Shown one piece after another: positions 1 through 8,378 of a DNA stretch of 64,000 bases. The notes beneath the pieces are model-generated. The model made no database searches. It was not told where the DNA came from and saw only the letters and a list, made by a program, of their open reading frames with translations. Numbering within the stretch: position 1 is the stretch's first letter; each line of letters begins with the position of its first letter. The stretch lies in NCBI GenBank assembly GCA_034440455.1, contig JAWXCB010000047.1, forward strand, positions 1 to 64,000, read 5' to 3'. The position numbers and the translations under genes are program-made. This DNA is from JAWXCB01 sp034440455. Its GTDB lineage: Bacteria > Bacteroidota > Bacteroidia > Chitinophagales > CAIOSU01.

Positions 1-553
1 AAGTGACAATCACTTTGATGTTATTCACCTTCACGAGGTTCATCTTGTTGATACCTGCAAGCGCGGCAATCACAAGAAACCCAAGACCAGCCTGTAAGAA
101 ACCGCCATACATGCCGATGAAAAAAAACGTGATGAGCGCAAGAATGAGTCTTGGCGTACTGTGAATTTCTTCGCTGTGTTGTTTCTTGAAAAATGGTTCT
201 GCGATAATAAAGCCTGCAACAGCAATCATGATGCCTGCGAGTACTTTCGTAAAAACTTCATCATTCATCTTCATGGCGATAATGACACCGGGAATTGCGC
301 CTGCCATAGCAGCCAGTCCCAGCCAGATGCCGTATTTCATTCCCCGAATGCCTTGCTTGCGAAAGGTATAAGTGGAAGTAAGACTTGAAAAGAAGATTGC
401 CACGCGGTTTGTTCCGTTTGCCATGTCGGTGGGGAAACCAAGGAAGATGAACACTGGCAGCGTGAGCAGCGAACCTCCACCTGCTACTGTGTTGATGAAG
501 CCTGTGATAAGCCCGGTGAAAAGGAGAATCGCGGTGGTGGTTAAATCCAGCAA
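1..553 (-). CDS. TSUP (TauE/SafE) family permease, C-terminus cut by window edge
   Basis: Reading the minus strand from a TTG at 553 gives a hydrophobic protein starting LLDLTTTAILLFTG, followed by INTVAGGGSLLTLP and PTDMANGTNRVAIF. These are the hallmark first repeat of the sulfite exporter TauE/SafE (TSUP, former DUF81) family of inner-membrane anion permeases. About 184 codons are visible and the frame runs off the left edge, so roughly the C-terminal third is missing. A GTG at 611 would add 19 residues with no family support, so the TTG is preferred. The gene diverges from the SDR gene at 630. The transported substrate (sulfite, sulfonate or other organic anion) cannot be read from the sequence. 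Confidence 0.85.
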   Translation of the reverse strand, partial: MLDLTTTAILLFTGLITGFINTVAGGGSLLTLPVFIFLGFPTDMANGTNRVAIFFSSLTSTYTFRKQGIRGMKYGIWLGLAAMAGAIPGVIIAMKMNDEVFTKVLAGIMIAVAGFIIAEPFFKKQHSEEIHSTPRLILALITFFFIGMYGGFLQAGLGFLVIAALAGINKMNLVKVNNIKVIVT

Positions 554-629
554 CTTAGTTTGATAAATTTGTTCCGGATGAAAAGTAGGGCAAGTCGCTA
601 AAAATTTCACAACAACTAATTCCCATCGC

Positions 630-1307
630 GTGGAGAACAATAAGAAAATCGCCCTGCTCGTGGGCGCAACCGGATTGATAGGAAATCATTGTCTGCATTT
701 TCTGTTGGAAGATGCGAACTATAGTTCGGTCGTTGCGCTTGTGCGAAAGAAAATTCCTGTGGAGCACCCGAAGTTGAAACAGCATGTTATCAATTTTGAG
801 AAGTTGCAAGAATCCGCTTCATTGCTGAAAGCGGATGATGTGTTCTGCTGTCTTGGCACCACGATTAAACAAGCCGGCTCGCAGGCTGCATTTAAGAAGG
901 TGGATTCTGAATATCCGGTTGCGGTTGCGCAACTCTCGCAACAACAAGGCGCAAAACAATTTCTGCTCGTGACTGCAATGGGTGCGAACAAATCCTCTCT
1001 CGTTTTTTACAACCGCGTGAAAGGAGAAGTGGAAGAAGCTGTGAAGCAAATTCCTTTCCTGACGATTCATATCTTTCAACCTTCTTTATTACTTGGTGAC
1101 AGAGCAGAAAAACGTGCCGGTGAAAAAGCGAGTGCCTTTTTTTTCAACCTCACTGCACCGCTCTTTGTCGGACCATTTAAAAAATACAAGGCGATTGAAG
1201 GACGCGCTGTTGCGGGAGCGATGGTGAAGTGTGCGAATAAAAATTCAACGGGAATTTTTATCCATGAATCGAATGAGATTCAAAAGATTTACGACAAGAA
1301 GAATTAG
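630..1307 (+). CDS. atypical short-chain dehydrogenase, HTATIP2/CC3-like NAD(P)-binding protein
   Basis: This is a 225-residue Rossmann-fold protein with a GTG start and no ATG nearby in frame. The dinucleotide-binding loop GATGLIG lies at residues 12-18, and a YNRVK (YxxxK) active-site motif lies in the middle after TAMGANKSS. Length and motif spacing fit the atypical SDR group related to HTATIP2/CC3 and other NAD(P)H-binding oxidoreductases. The substrate is unknown. The gene diverges from the TSUP permease, and its TAG stop overlaps the end of the convergent outer-membrane protein gene by four bases. This TAG is a useful control showing that TAG is a genuine stop in this genome. Confidence 0.85.
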   Translation: MENNKKIALLVGATGLIGNHCLHFLLEDANYSSVVALVRKKIPVEHPKLKQHVINFEKLQESASLLKADDVFCCLGTTIKQAGSQAAFKKVDSEYPVAVAQLSQQQGAKQFLLVTAMGANKSSLVFYNRVKGEVEEAVKQIPFLTIHIFQPSLLLGDRAEKRAGEKASAFFFNLTAPLFVGPFKKYKAIEGRAVAGAMVKCANKNSTGIFIHESNEIQKIYDKKN

Positions 1308-2863
1308 AACCTGAAGCCGGTGGTAATCATCACGCTGTTGCGAATGGCTTCATCATAAGCGAGTTCATCATTCACCGCAAGGTTCACAGATTTTGATTTG
1401 CCATGCACGTACGCAAGATCGAAATAGACTTTCTTTAAGCGGATGCCGATGCCACCTGTGAAATAGTTTGCGGAACCATCATAGTCGCCCAATGCAGCAG
1501 TATTTTCATACGGACTTCCATAATGCGCATAGCCTGCGCGAAAGCGAAAATTATCTAATGCGGCTTCTGCGCCTGCTCGGAAAATATGCGCTGAACCGTA
1601 AAGCCCTGCGATGTCTTCATTCACATCCTTTTCAAAATCGCTGAACTCGGAAGCGGTGTGATATTGCGCACGGCTATAATCCACCCACTCATAGTCGAAT
1701 GAAAGGAACGCATATTTCTTCAGAATCACTCCTACGCTTCCCACAAAGCGCATCGGGGTGGTGAGGTTATAATCAAACTCGCCTTCATACGTGATAGGAA
1801 AAACCAAATCAGGATTGGGCAGCGTATCAAATGAAACTGTTACCGAAGAAGAATATTCATCTCTGATGCCGAAATAAGTTGGCGTATGAAATGCCGCGCC
1901 TAAGCGCACCCAGTCGCTGGGACGATAAATTAATCCCATTTTAAAATTGACGCCTGCGCCAAACGTGTTGAGTTGATCATTCATAGTAAATGAATTGAAC
2001 ACTTCATCCCCCGCAGCGAGGCTTGTCTCGCGGTGATAACCACGCTCTTTGTAGAAAATAAACGGAATGCCGAGGTATCCGCCCACATACAATTTGTGTT
2101 TATAGTTGCCCGCAACGGCAAACGAAAGCTCGTCAGTTGCTCCGCGTGTTTCTACATTGATGCGCTGGTCAACATCCGCGTTGTCGGTTACTGTGGTGTA
2201 TTGTGTGATGTCAGAAGGAAGCGGGTTGATGAGGTAAGCATCATACGCCAGCACAGATTCAAAACTCTGGTCGCCATACGAAAGTTGATCAGCAGGAGTG
2301 CCTGTAGCTTCATCAGCGTAGCTCTGCAAAATGGAATTGTCCGTAGGGTTGCCGCGGTAATAACGCTCTGCATGATAATTCGCGAGGCGATTGTAGCCTA
2401 TGCCGAAGTTGATGTTCTTCCAGCCTCCGCGTTCTTTCTTTCCTGCAAAAGCTGCCCCGAGATTGCCGACATTGAAATTGAAGCGATTATCAGAAGTGAA
2501 ACCGTTGTCGTATTGTGATTCCGTATTCATATTTTCAAAACGAAAGGTGAACATCAATTCCGTTTTTCGGAACAACCCCAAGCCTGCGGGGTTATTAATT
2601 ACCGAAGAATAATCTGCGCCTATTGCGCCCATCGCGCCCGCCACTGCCATGCCGCGCGCTGAACCGCCAAAGCGCAGTTCAGAATAACGCAATGCTTCTT
2701 CTGTTGATTGGGAGTAAGCGGAACCAACAAGCAACAAGAAACAAGCGATAAGAAGAAGATTGCCTTTTCTGCGAATCGCCTCACCCCGTCCCTCTCCCAA
2801 GGGAGAGGGAGTCCAGGCTGTATCGTTTACTTCAAACTCTCTATTCGCGTTCATAAAATTCAT
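1304..2863 (-). CDS. FadL/OmpP1-type outer-membrane beta-barrel protein with repeat-derived N-terminus
   Basis: This 519-residue protein resembles the OmpP1/FadL/TodX outer-membrane transport family. Early on it has GSARGMAVAGAMGAIGADYSS and SVINNPAGLGLF, the N-terminal hatch-type signature, and later alternating aromatic beta strands ending in FRF. The family imports hydrophobic compounds; the substrate here is unknown. The signal peptide (LLLIACFLLLVGSAYSQ, about residues 36-52) is preceded by an unusual 35-residue extension. Residues 17-28 of that extension are encoded by a palindromic GGAGAGGG-type repeat that occurs elsewhere only between genes. Ten bases separate this start from the upstream Gly/Tyr-rich gene, so the two are probably co-transcribed. 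Confidence 0.82.
   Translation of the reverse strand: MNFMNANREFEVNDTAWTPSPLGEGRGEAIRRKGNLLLIACFLLLVGSAYSQSTEEALRYSELRFGGSARGMAVAGAMGAIGADYSSVINNPAGLGLFRKTELMFTFRFENMNTESQYDNGFTSDNRFNFNVGNLGAAFAGKKERGGWKNINFGIGYNRLANYHAERYYRGNPTDNSILQSYADEATGTPADQLSYGDQSFESVLAYDAYLINPLPSDITQYTTVTDNADVDQRINVETRGATDELSFAVAGNYKHKLYVGGYLGIPFIFYKERGYHRETSLAAGDEVFNSFTMNDQLNTFGAGVNFKMGLIYRPSDWVRLGAAFHTPTYFGIRDEYSSSVTVSFDTLPNPDLVFPITYEGEFDYNLTTPMRFVGSVGVILKKYAFLSFDYEWVDYSRAQYHTASEFSDFEKDVNEDIAGLYGSAHIFRAGAEAALDNFRFRAGYAHYGSPYENTAALGDYDGSANYFTGGIGIRLKKVYFDLAYVHGKSKSVNLAVNDELAYDEAIRNSVMITTGFRF
2778..2815. repeat. palindromic repeat, GGAGAGGG family, inside a coding region
   Basis: The core is two facing CCTCTCC/GGAGAGG arms flanked by GCCTCACCC on one side and AGTCC on the other. 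The same layout recurs at 6016-6051, 19236-19354 and 28999-29035, all outside genes. Here it is read in frame as part of the N-terminal extension of the FadL-like protein. Confidence 0.85.
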
Positions 2864-2873
2864 TGATTAGAAA

Positions 2874-4376
2874 TTACCTCGGCTGCATTCCACCTCTGCT
2901 TCCACCCTGCGGGGCGCGTTGCAGAGAGCCGCCTCTTCCCTTGTTTGATGGCGCAGAATAGTTGTTATTATTTCTCTGCATGTTGCCGGGCTTTGATTGG
3001 TTGCCGCGGTCATAGGTCTTTGGGGAATTGTTCTGCTGGGGAGCATGATTTTGCTTCGGATCATAGCGCTCCGGCTGTTGACGGCTGGGAGCATTGCCTC
3101 TATTATTCTGCGGGCGCGTGGTGGAATGATCCTTTCCTCTGGGAGCCGTTTGCGGCTTATCGTAACCCGGCTTTGATTGCGTTTCCCTTTCTACATTCGG
3201 GTTGCCTGTGTTGCCCGGTTTCGGAGCAATCTGGTCTTTATCAACCGGAGCCTTTTCAACTTCGTTGCGCGGAGAAACTCCCGTTCCCGGATTGGGCGCA
3301 GGCTTCGCTTCCGTGTCGCGCGAAGGTTGATTAGCCGGTTTTACATCCCCTTTCTCAATCGTGTTGTAATTTGTATTCGGCTTCACTTCATTTCCACGGG
3401 AAGGCTGCACATTGCCCTTTTCAATTTGATTCGCATTCGTGTTTGGCTTCACTTCATTGCCGCGTGCCGGTTGCACATTTCCTTTTTCAATTTGAGTAGC
3501 ATTCGTGTTGGGCTTCACTTCGGTGCCGCGAGCAGGCTGTATCGCATTTCCATTTACGGCATTATTGCCCGGCTGCACTTCGTTGCCCGTTCTCACGGGT
3601 TGAATCAAGTCTTTATTTTCACCCACAGGAAATTGATTCACTGTTCTGTCAGGGGCAACTCCCAGTTGCTCGGTTTTCTTTTCAGCATACTCATTTCTAT
3701 AAGAAGAATAGCCTCCTCTTTCTTTTCTCGGTCCGTAATAGTAGCCGCCACCATAGTAAGGATTGTCATTATATCCTCCTCCATAATAGCCGTCATTATA
3801 TCCATTCCAATAGCCATCATTGTAGCCATGTGCATACCCGCCACCATAGCCATGCCCATGATAGGGATAGCCGTAAGAGGGATAACCCCATCCGCCATAT
3901 CCATAGTAAGGATAACCTCCGCCCCAATATCCGCCACCGAATCCATAATTAGGAAAGCCCCATCCAAACCCTATTGAAATGGGAACACCGCCATATCCAT
4001 ACCACGGGTCATAGAAGCCGCCATAGCACGGGCTGTAATAGCCGAAGCCTGAGTAAGGAGTGTAAAATCTGTCAAGGCGAGTTGCATAATCGTTTTCATA
4101 ATAATCACCATTGTAGTTGTTGGTGATGTAAGTATTGCCTTGCCCGTCAGTTTGCGTTTGGCTGTTGGCAGATTGGCCTTCCTCATAATAGCCGTCTGAA
4201 TAATCATAATCAGGCTCATCATAGTTTTCCGCTGGCTGCTGCTGCGCCTGTGGCGCTTCTTCTTCGGCAACTGCCACTTCATCTTTGGCAGAGAAGTACA
4301 CATCATCATCCCATGCTTGCGCAAAGAGGATGGGGGCAGAGAGGAGGGAAATGATTAGGAATGAAAAAGCTTTCAT
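2874..4376 (-). CDS. secreted Gly/Tyr-rich protein with 22-residue tandem repeats
   Basis: A 500-residue protein if started at the ATG at 4376, which gives a clean signal peptide (MKAFSFLIISLLSAPILFAQ). A longer frame begins at 4415 but adds nothing signal-like and runs into the divergent proS promoter. After an acidic stretch (about residues 23-75) come a Gly/Tyr/Trp-rich segment (about 105-225, GGY/GYG motifs), then three 22-residue repeats of the type GNEVKPNTNANQIEKGNVQP (about 284-348), then a Pro/Asn/Gln-rich basic tail. No catalytic domain is visible. Such composition suggests an extended surface or matrix protein; the function is unknown. It is divergent from proS and upstream of the FadL-like gene. 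Confidence 0.75.
   Translation of the reverse strand: MKAFSFLIISLLSAPILFAQAWDDDVYFSAKDEVAVAEEEAPQAQQQPAENYDEPDYDYSDGYYEEGQSANSQTQTDGQGNTYITNNYNGDYYENDYATRLDRFYTPYSGFGYYSPCYGGFYDPWYGYGGVPISIGFGWGFPNYGFGGGYWGGGYPYYGYGGWGYPSYGYPYHGHGYGGGYAHGYNDGYWNGYNDGYYGGGYNDNPYYGGGYYYGPRKERGGYSSYRNEYAEKKTEQLGVAPDRTVNQFPVGENKDLIQPVRTGNEVQPGNNAVNGNAIQPARGTEVKPNTNATQIEKGNVQPARGNEVKPNTNANQIEKGNVQPSRGNEVKPNTNYNTIEKGDVKPANQPSRDTEAKPAPNPGTGVSPRNEVEKAPVDKDQIAPKPGNTGNPNVERETQSKPGYDKPQTAPRGKDHSTTRPQNNRGNAPSRQQPERYDPKQNHAPQQNNSPKTYDRGNQSKPGNMQRNNNNYSAPSNKGRGGSLQRAPQGGSRGGMQPR
3312..3527 (-). repeat. 66-bp tandem repeat within the Gly/Tyr-rich protein gene
   Basis: Three consecutive 66-bp units encode near-identical 22-residue blocks beginning GTEVKPNTN, GNEVKPNTN and GNEVKPNTN. 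The third block is diverged at its end. The in-frame period and high DNA identity suggest expansion by slippage or unequal recombination. Confidence 0.8.
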
Positions 4377-4443
4377 GGTGAATTGTTTAGCGTTTGGACT
4401 GTAAATGTTTCTCATCGTTTAAAAGATAGGAGTTTTTTCTTTC

Positions 4444-4451
4444 TATTTTTG
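4444..4451 (+). promoter_or_regulatory. putative -7 box (TATTTTTG) for proS
   Basis: TATTTTTG matches the Bacteroidota -7 consensus TAnnTTTG. It lies 36 bases before the proS ATG, which implies a short leader. No clear -33 TTTG was found at the expected spacing. Confidence 0.45.
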
Positions 4452-4487
4452 CTCACTACAAATTTCAAATACTATACCACAAATTTA

Positions 4488-5963
4488 ATGAGCAAAGAAA
4501 TCACACCGCGTGCACAAGATTATAGCCAATGGTATAATGATTTGGTGAAGAAAGGCAATCTGGCGGAACACTCTGCCGTGCGCGGGTGCATGGTCATCAA
4601 ACCCTACGGCTACGCCATTTGGGAAAAGATGCGCGAGCAGTTGGACAAGATGTTTAAAGAGACCGGACACGTGAATGCTTATTTCCCTCTTTTTATCCCG
4701 AAAAGTTTTTTGAGCAAAGAAGCAGCGCATGTTGAGGGCTTCGCAAAGGAATGTGCCGTTGTGACGCACTATCGCCTGAAGAACGACCCCAACGGCAAAG
4801 GCATCATCGTTGACCCCGAGGCAAAGCTTGAGGAAGAACTGATTATCCGCCCCACTTCTGAAACTATTATCTGGAACACCTACAAAGGCTGGGTGCAATC
4901 GTACCGCGACCTGCCGCTGTTGATTAACCAATGGGCGAACGTGGTGCGTTGGGAAATGCGCACGCGCCTCTTTTTGCGCACGGCTGAATTTCTCTGGCAG
5001 GAGGGACACACCGCCCACGCCACCAAAGCGGAAGCAATCGTTGAAGCGGAAAAGATGATGGATGTGTATGCGGAATTCGCAGAAAAATATATGGCGATGC
5101 CCGTGCTGAAAGGCGTGAAGAGCGCAAGCGAGCGGTTTGCAGGCGCAGTGGAAACTTATTGCATCGAGGCGTTGATGCAAGATGGAAAGGCTTTGCAGGC
5201 GGGCACTTCACACTTCCTCGGGCAGAATTTTGCCAAAGCGTTTGATGTCGTTTTTACCACAAAGGAAGGAAAGCAGGAACATGTGTGGGCTACCTCATGG
5301 GGCGTTTCTACGCGCTTGATTGGCGCATTGCTCATGGCGCATTCCGATGATGAGGGATTGGTGCTGCCCCCCAAGCTGGCTCCGCTGCATGTGGTGATTA
5401 TTCCTATTTATAAAACACCCGAACAACTCGCGCAGATTGCAGAGCGGGCGAACCAACTGAAGCAGGAATTGAAAGCGCTGGGACTCGAAGTGAAATTTGA
5501 TGATGACGAAACGAACAAGCCCGGATGGAAGTTTGCCGAATATGAAATGAAGGGCGTGCCCGTGCGCATCGCTATCGGTCCGCGCGATATGGAAAACGGA
5601 ACGGCTGAAGTGGCAAGGCGCGACACGCGCACCAAGCAAATCATGCAGCTCGCTACGCTGAAAACCGACATCCCGAAACTGCTCGATGAAATTCAGCAAA
5701 ACATCTACGACAGGGCGCTGAAATTCCGCGCGGAAAACACAACGGAGGTGAACACGTTTGATGAATTCAAAAAAGTGCTGGCAGAGAAAAGCGGCTTCAT
5801 CTCCGCGCATTGGGACGGCAGTGCCGAAACGGAAGAGAAAATAAAAAACGAAACGAAGGCTACCATCCGCTGCATTCCGCTGGATGCAAAAACCGAAGCA
5901 GGCGCTTGCGTTTACTCCGGGAAACCTTCGGAAAGAAGAGTGATATTTGCAGTAGCGTATTAG
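4488..5963 (+). CDS. proS: prolyl-tRNA synthetase, type 3 (archaeal/eukaryotic-like)
   Basis: This cytoplasmic enzyme charges tRNA-Pro with proline using ATP. The 491-residue protein starts at MSKEITPRAQDYSQWY; a 35-codon upstream extension is open but is not conserved family sequence. Class II motifs are clear: RPTSE at 121-125, INQWANVVRWE, and TRLFLRTAEFLWQEGHT at about 159-175. The C-terminal zinc-like domain ends in an aromatic residue (AVAY), as usual for type 3 ProRS, and there is no bacterial-type editing insertion. The stop is TAG. The gene stands alone, divergent from the Gly/Tyr-rich gene. Confidence 0.97.
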   Translation: MSKEITPRAQDYSQWYNDLVKKGNLAEHSAVRGCMVIKPYGYAIWEKMREQLDKMFKETGHVNAYFPLFIPKSFLSKEAAHVEGFAKECAVVTHYRLKNDPNGKGIIVDPEAKLEEELIIRPTSETIIWNTYKGWVQSYRDLPLLINQWANVVRWEMRTRLFLRTAEFLWQEGHTAHATKAEAIVEAEKMMDVYAEFAEKYMAMPVLKGVKSASERFAGAVETYCIEALMQDGKALQAGTSHFLGQNFAKAFDVVFTTKEGKQEHVWATSWGVSTRLIGALLMAHSDDEGLVLPPKLAPLHVVIIPIYKTPEQLAQIAERANQLKQELKALGLEVKFDDDETNKPGWKFAEYEMKGVPVRIAIGPRDMENGTAEVARRDTRTKQIMQLATLKTDIPKLLDEIQQNIYDRALKFRAENTTEVNTFDEFKKVLAEKSGFISAHWDGSAETEEKIKNETKATIRCIPLDAKTEAGACVYSGKPSERRVIFAVAY

Positions 5964-6015
5964 AATTATTAATTTAGAATTAGGAATCAGGAATTAAATA
6001 AAAGACATTTCGCCC

Positions 6016-6051
6016 GGTCTCCCTCTCCTTTGGAGAGGGGCGGGGTGAGGC
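6016..6051. repeat. palindromic repeat, GGAGAGGG family
   Basis: CTCCCTCTCC and GGAGAGGGG arms with a GGGGTGAGGC tail lie between proS and the DUF3127 gene. This is the same unit as at 2778-2815 (opposite orientation), 19236-19354 and 28999-29035. Confidence 0.8.
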
Positions 6052-6083
6052 AATCAAAATAAAAAACGATTAAACCAACAACA

Positions 6084-6455
6084 ATGGAAATCACAGGAAA
6101 AGTAGTCGCCTTATTAGCCGAACAAACAGGCACCGGCAAGAACGGAATATGGAGAAAAAAAGAATTCGTTCTGGAAACGGATGGCAAGTATCCAAAGAAG
6201 GTGTGCATCAGCGTGTGGGGCGACAAGATTGACCAGTTCGCATTGGGCGAAGGGCAAATCGTGACCGCCTCCATCGAATTGGAAAGCCGCGAATACAACG
6301 GCAAGTGGTACACCGAAGCCCGCGCATGGAAAGTAGCGGGTCAGGGCGCAGAAGGCAACAGAGCATCTGCATCTAACGCGCCACCCTCTATCCCTGCCGC
6401 TGCCTACACGAAAGCAGAAGCGGAAAACGTGCGCGAAGAAGATTTGCCGTTTTAA
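6084..6455 (+). CDS. DUF3127 OB-fold protein, SSB-like
   Basis: A 123-residue protein matching the Bacteroidota DUF3127 family. An N-terminal small beta-barrel (MEITGKVVALLAEQTGTGKNGIWRKKEFVLET to KWYTEARAWKV, about residues 1-108 with linker) is followed by a flexible Ala/Pro-rich stretch and an acidic tip EEDLPF. The tip resembles the DDDIPF tail with which SSB proteins recruit partners, so single-stranded DNA or RNA binding is a reasonable inference but has not been shown. It stands alone, and its TAA overlaps by four bases the end of a low-complexity minus-strand frame. Confidence 0.85.
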   Translation: MEITGKVVALLAEQTGTGKNGIWRKKEFVLETDGKYPKKVCISVWGDKIDQFALGEGQIVTASIELESREYNGKWYTEARAWKVAGQGAEGNRASASNAPPSIPAAAYTKAEAENVREEDLPF

Positions 6456-6535
6456 GCAACTCCTTCCCTTTCCCACCCTTCTGGTATTTTCCCGTCTTTT
6501 GAGCCGGCTACAATTGCATGTGGCAGCATGGTATT

Positions 6536-6682
6536 TGCATTGCTGAGCGCCACTTTTGCATTGGAAGCCACGGATTTTCCACTTGCCGCCTCGGTTTTTG
6601 GGTTGGAAGCTGCGACTTTTCCACTTGCCGAGTTGGTTTTTCCACTTGCCGCATCGGTTTTTGCATTGGAAGCCGCGACTTT
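6536..6682 (-). repeat. 21-bp tandem array coding heptads KVAASNA / KTDAASG
   Basis: Seven consecutive 21-bp units on the minus strand read KVAASNA, KTDAASG, KTNSASG, KVAASNP, KTEAASG, KSVASNA, KVALSNA. Two unit types occur, ending in either SNx or SG. The array sits inside a 98-codon minus-strand frame (6748-6452, GTG start) directly after the TOPRIM-like gene, shifted by one frame from it. Other frames through the array are open too, so coding is uncertain. The period itself is plain in the DNA. Confidence 0.8.
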
Positions 6683-6735
6683 TCGGTTTGCCGGGTTGGC
6701 AAATGGAAAAGTGGTGGGTGAAAATGGCGGGAAAT

Positions 6736-7254
6736 CTAACTCGTACACATCTTCACCCAGGAAGCATACACTTGCAGCGAAGCGGAATTGCTGTTTTTCA
6801 GGGCTTTGAAGAATTGATATACTTTCCCTTTTGTTCTTACTGTTTCTCCTTTAAAATACTTACCAAATTCTTTCCAATCTCCGGGGATACCATACTCTGA
6901 AAGTTGTATTCCCGCTTCCGGAACTACTTTATGATAGAGCCAATACTCAAACTCTTTATCTATCTCAATGAGAAAATACTTTTCGTTTTCATGGCGGTAT
7001 AATTTCAAAAAGCCTTCCTCATTGTCATGGTCATGCACTTTAAATTCCTCTTGTGCTAAATCCTTCTGAAATTTTGCATGAGAGTCTTTGTCAATGATGC
7101 CGAGGGCTTTGGGCACATCAATTTTCGCAAGCGTTTTCAGCACTTCGCTTTTACTATGCTAATGGTTGGGCGAGCGCGGTTGTAATCCGCTCATTATTTC
7201 CACAAAGAATGTATCTGCGTCACATTCAGGGATGATACACTTGGGATGAATCAT
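6736..7254 (-). pseudogene. TOPRIM-like partner of the AAA ATPase, interrupted by an in-frame TAG
   Basis: The ATG at 7254-7252 overlaps the ATPase stop in an ATGA arrangement, a strong sign of translational coupling. The frame reads MIHPKCIIPECDADTFFVEIM and so on for 31 codons, meets TAG at 7161-7159, then continues in the same frame to 6736 (173 codons in all). E10 after the first strand and the DKD at residues 55-57 (LGIIDKDS) fit the conserved Glu and DxD of a TOPRIM-like metal-binding fold. The later part (EKYFLIEIDKEFEYWLY) has no family I can name. A GTG at 7143 could restart translation but would lose the Glu. It could be a decayed gene, a readthrough product or a consensus error. 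The TOPRIM assignment is an inference from two motifs. Confidence 0.6.
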
Positions 7255-8378
7255 TTCTCAAAAGAAGATACATTATAGATAATGTCGTAGTTGTACTTCT
7301 TAATATCGCTCAACTCTTCAGAAGTAAGTTCACGCACGGTGGTTTGATGCTGCTCATAATTGCAAACAAACACCGCCACATCATCAGCCGGAGCATTCTC
7401 GATAATCTTCTCCACTAAGTAAGGGCTGAGTGAAGCGATGAAAAACTGGTTGGTTTCCGAATCAATAATTTCCTGCGCAATTTGCGTGACATACGTGGGA
7501 AAGGTGTGCGCTTCCGGCTCTTCAAACAGCAACACCGAATCTTTATTTGAGGGGATGGCAACGAAGTGGAAAATAATACGTTGCAGCGTATCGGCTATGG
7601 AATCATAGGGAGGCTGGTTGGCAACACTGCCAAGCTTACGCTGAATTACATATTCGGCAGTATTTTGGATAAAAACCAGTTCGCGATCATATTTCTTAAA
7701 CAAACCTGTTACCAGTTCGCCTAATTGAGGATTGCCCTGCAAAATGGTGAAAAGATTAGAGCCGTAAGAGGGGAGCAGGGAAGTGGAAAATCTACTGTGA
7801 TGCTTTTCTGATTTAAACAAAGTAGAATTAAATAAATATTTTTTTACAAATCCTGCATAGCTGAAAACTGTTCTATCTGCTGCATGGTAGGACACATCCC
7901 CATCTTTGTGCATGTTCAAGTAATAATTAGGGAGAAATTCAGTTATTGAATTTTCTCTTACTTTTTTTAACTTGTTCTGAAAATCAGAATTACCTAAAGA
8001 TGCTTTTAGAGTATTTAATTGTTCTTCAGTCGCAGTTATGTAGAATTCATACTCCTCACGCTCCGGAATTCTCAACTCAAAATGAGCAATCCCTTTATCT
8101 GTCTTAACAACAATTGGCTTTCCTGTGTTTTGGAAAAAGAAAATATCGGCAAGGTCTTTATACCTGATTTGATCCCACCCGAAATAATTACTCTCCTTTG
8201 AAGATGGCTTAATATTATGTGAACTATAAGGTGCGCTAAACAGCCCCAGCGCTTCAAGGATGTTTGACTTGCCTACATTCGGTTCACCGATAAACAGGTT
8301 GATTCTGCGGCAATCAAACTTCATCTCCCTGATGGATTTGAAGTTTTCAATTTTCACCGTGGTAAAATGATTGCTCAT
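7251..8378 (-). CDS. OLD-like AAA ATPase (AAA_15/AAA_21 type)
   Basis: A 375-residue ABC/SMC-like ATPase. It opens TTVKIENFKSIREMKFD, typical of RecF/OLD-like proteins, with Walker A GEPNVGKS at 31-38 and Walker B LLFEEPEAHTFP near residue 285. The C-terminal FIASLSPYLVEKI corresponds to the H-loop side. There is no nuclease domain on the same chain; instead a TOPRIM-like protein is encoded by the next, overlapping gene. ATPase plus TOPRIM pairs are known in defence systems such as OLD/Gabija and PARIS (AriA/AriB), so a defence role is plausible but not shown. The 5' end is preceded by a long gene-free region. Confidence 0.82.
   Translation of the reverse strand: MSNHFTTVKIENFKSIREMKFDCRRINLFIGEPNVGKSNILEALGLFSAPYSSHNIKPSSKESNYFGWDQIRYKDLADIFFFQNTGKPIVVKTDKGIAHFELRIPEREEYEFYITATEEQLNTLKASLGNSDFQNKLKKVRENSITEFLPNYYLNMHKDGDVSYHAADRTVFSYAGFVKKYLFNSTLFKSEKHHSRFSTSLLPSYGSNLFTILQGNPQLGELVTGLFKKYDRELVFIQNTAEYVIQRKLGSVANQPPYDSIADTLQRIIFHFVAIPSNKDSVLLFEEPEAHTFPTYVTQIAQEIIDSETNQFFIASLSPYLVEKIIENAPADDVAVFVCNYEQHQTTVRELTSEELSDIKKYNYDIIYNVSSFEK

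Noticed and set aside
3177..3977. Long plus-strand open frame (266 codons) opposite the Gly/Tyr-rich gene
   Set aside because: It mirrors the biased codons and tandem repeats of the minus-strand gene, has no recognisable domain, and the minus-strand product has a clean signal peptide.
4383..4487. N-terminal extension of proS
   Set aside because: It covers the putative promoter box and is not family sequence; MSKEITPRAQDYSQW is the standard N-terminus.
6528..6809. Plus-strand frame with FPLAASV/FALEAAT heptads
   Set aside because: It is the complement of the 21-bp array, which is open in several frames by virtue of its period; no start context or homology supports it.
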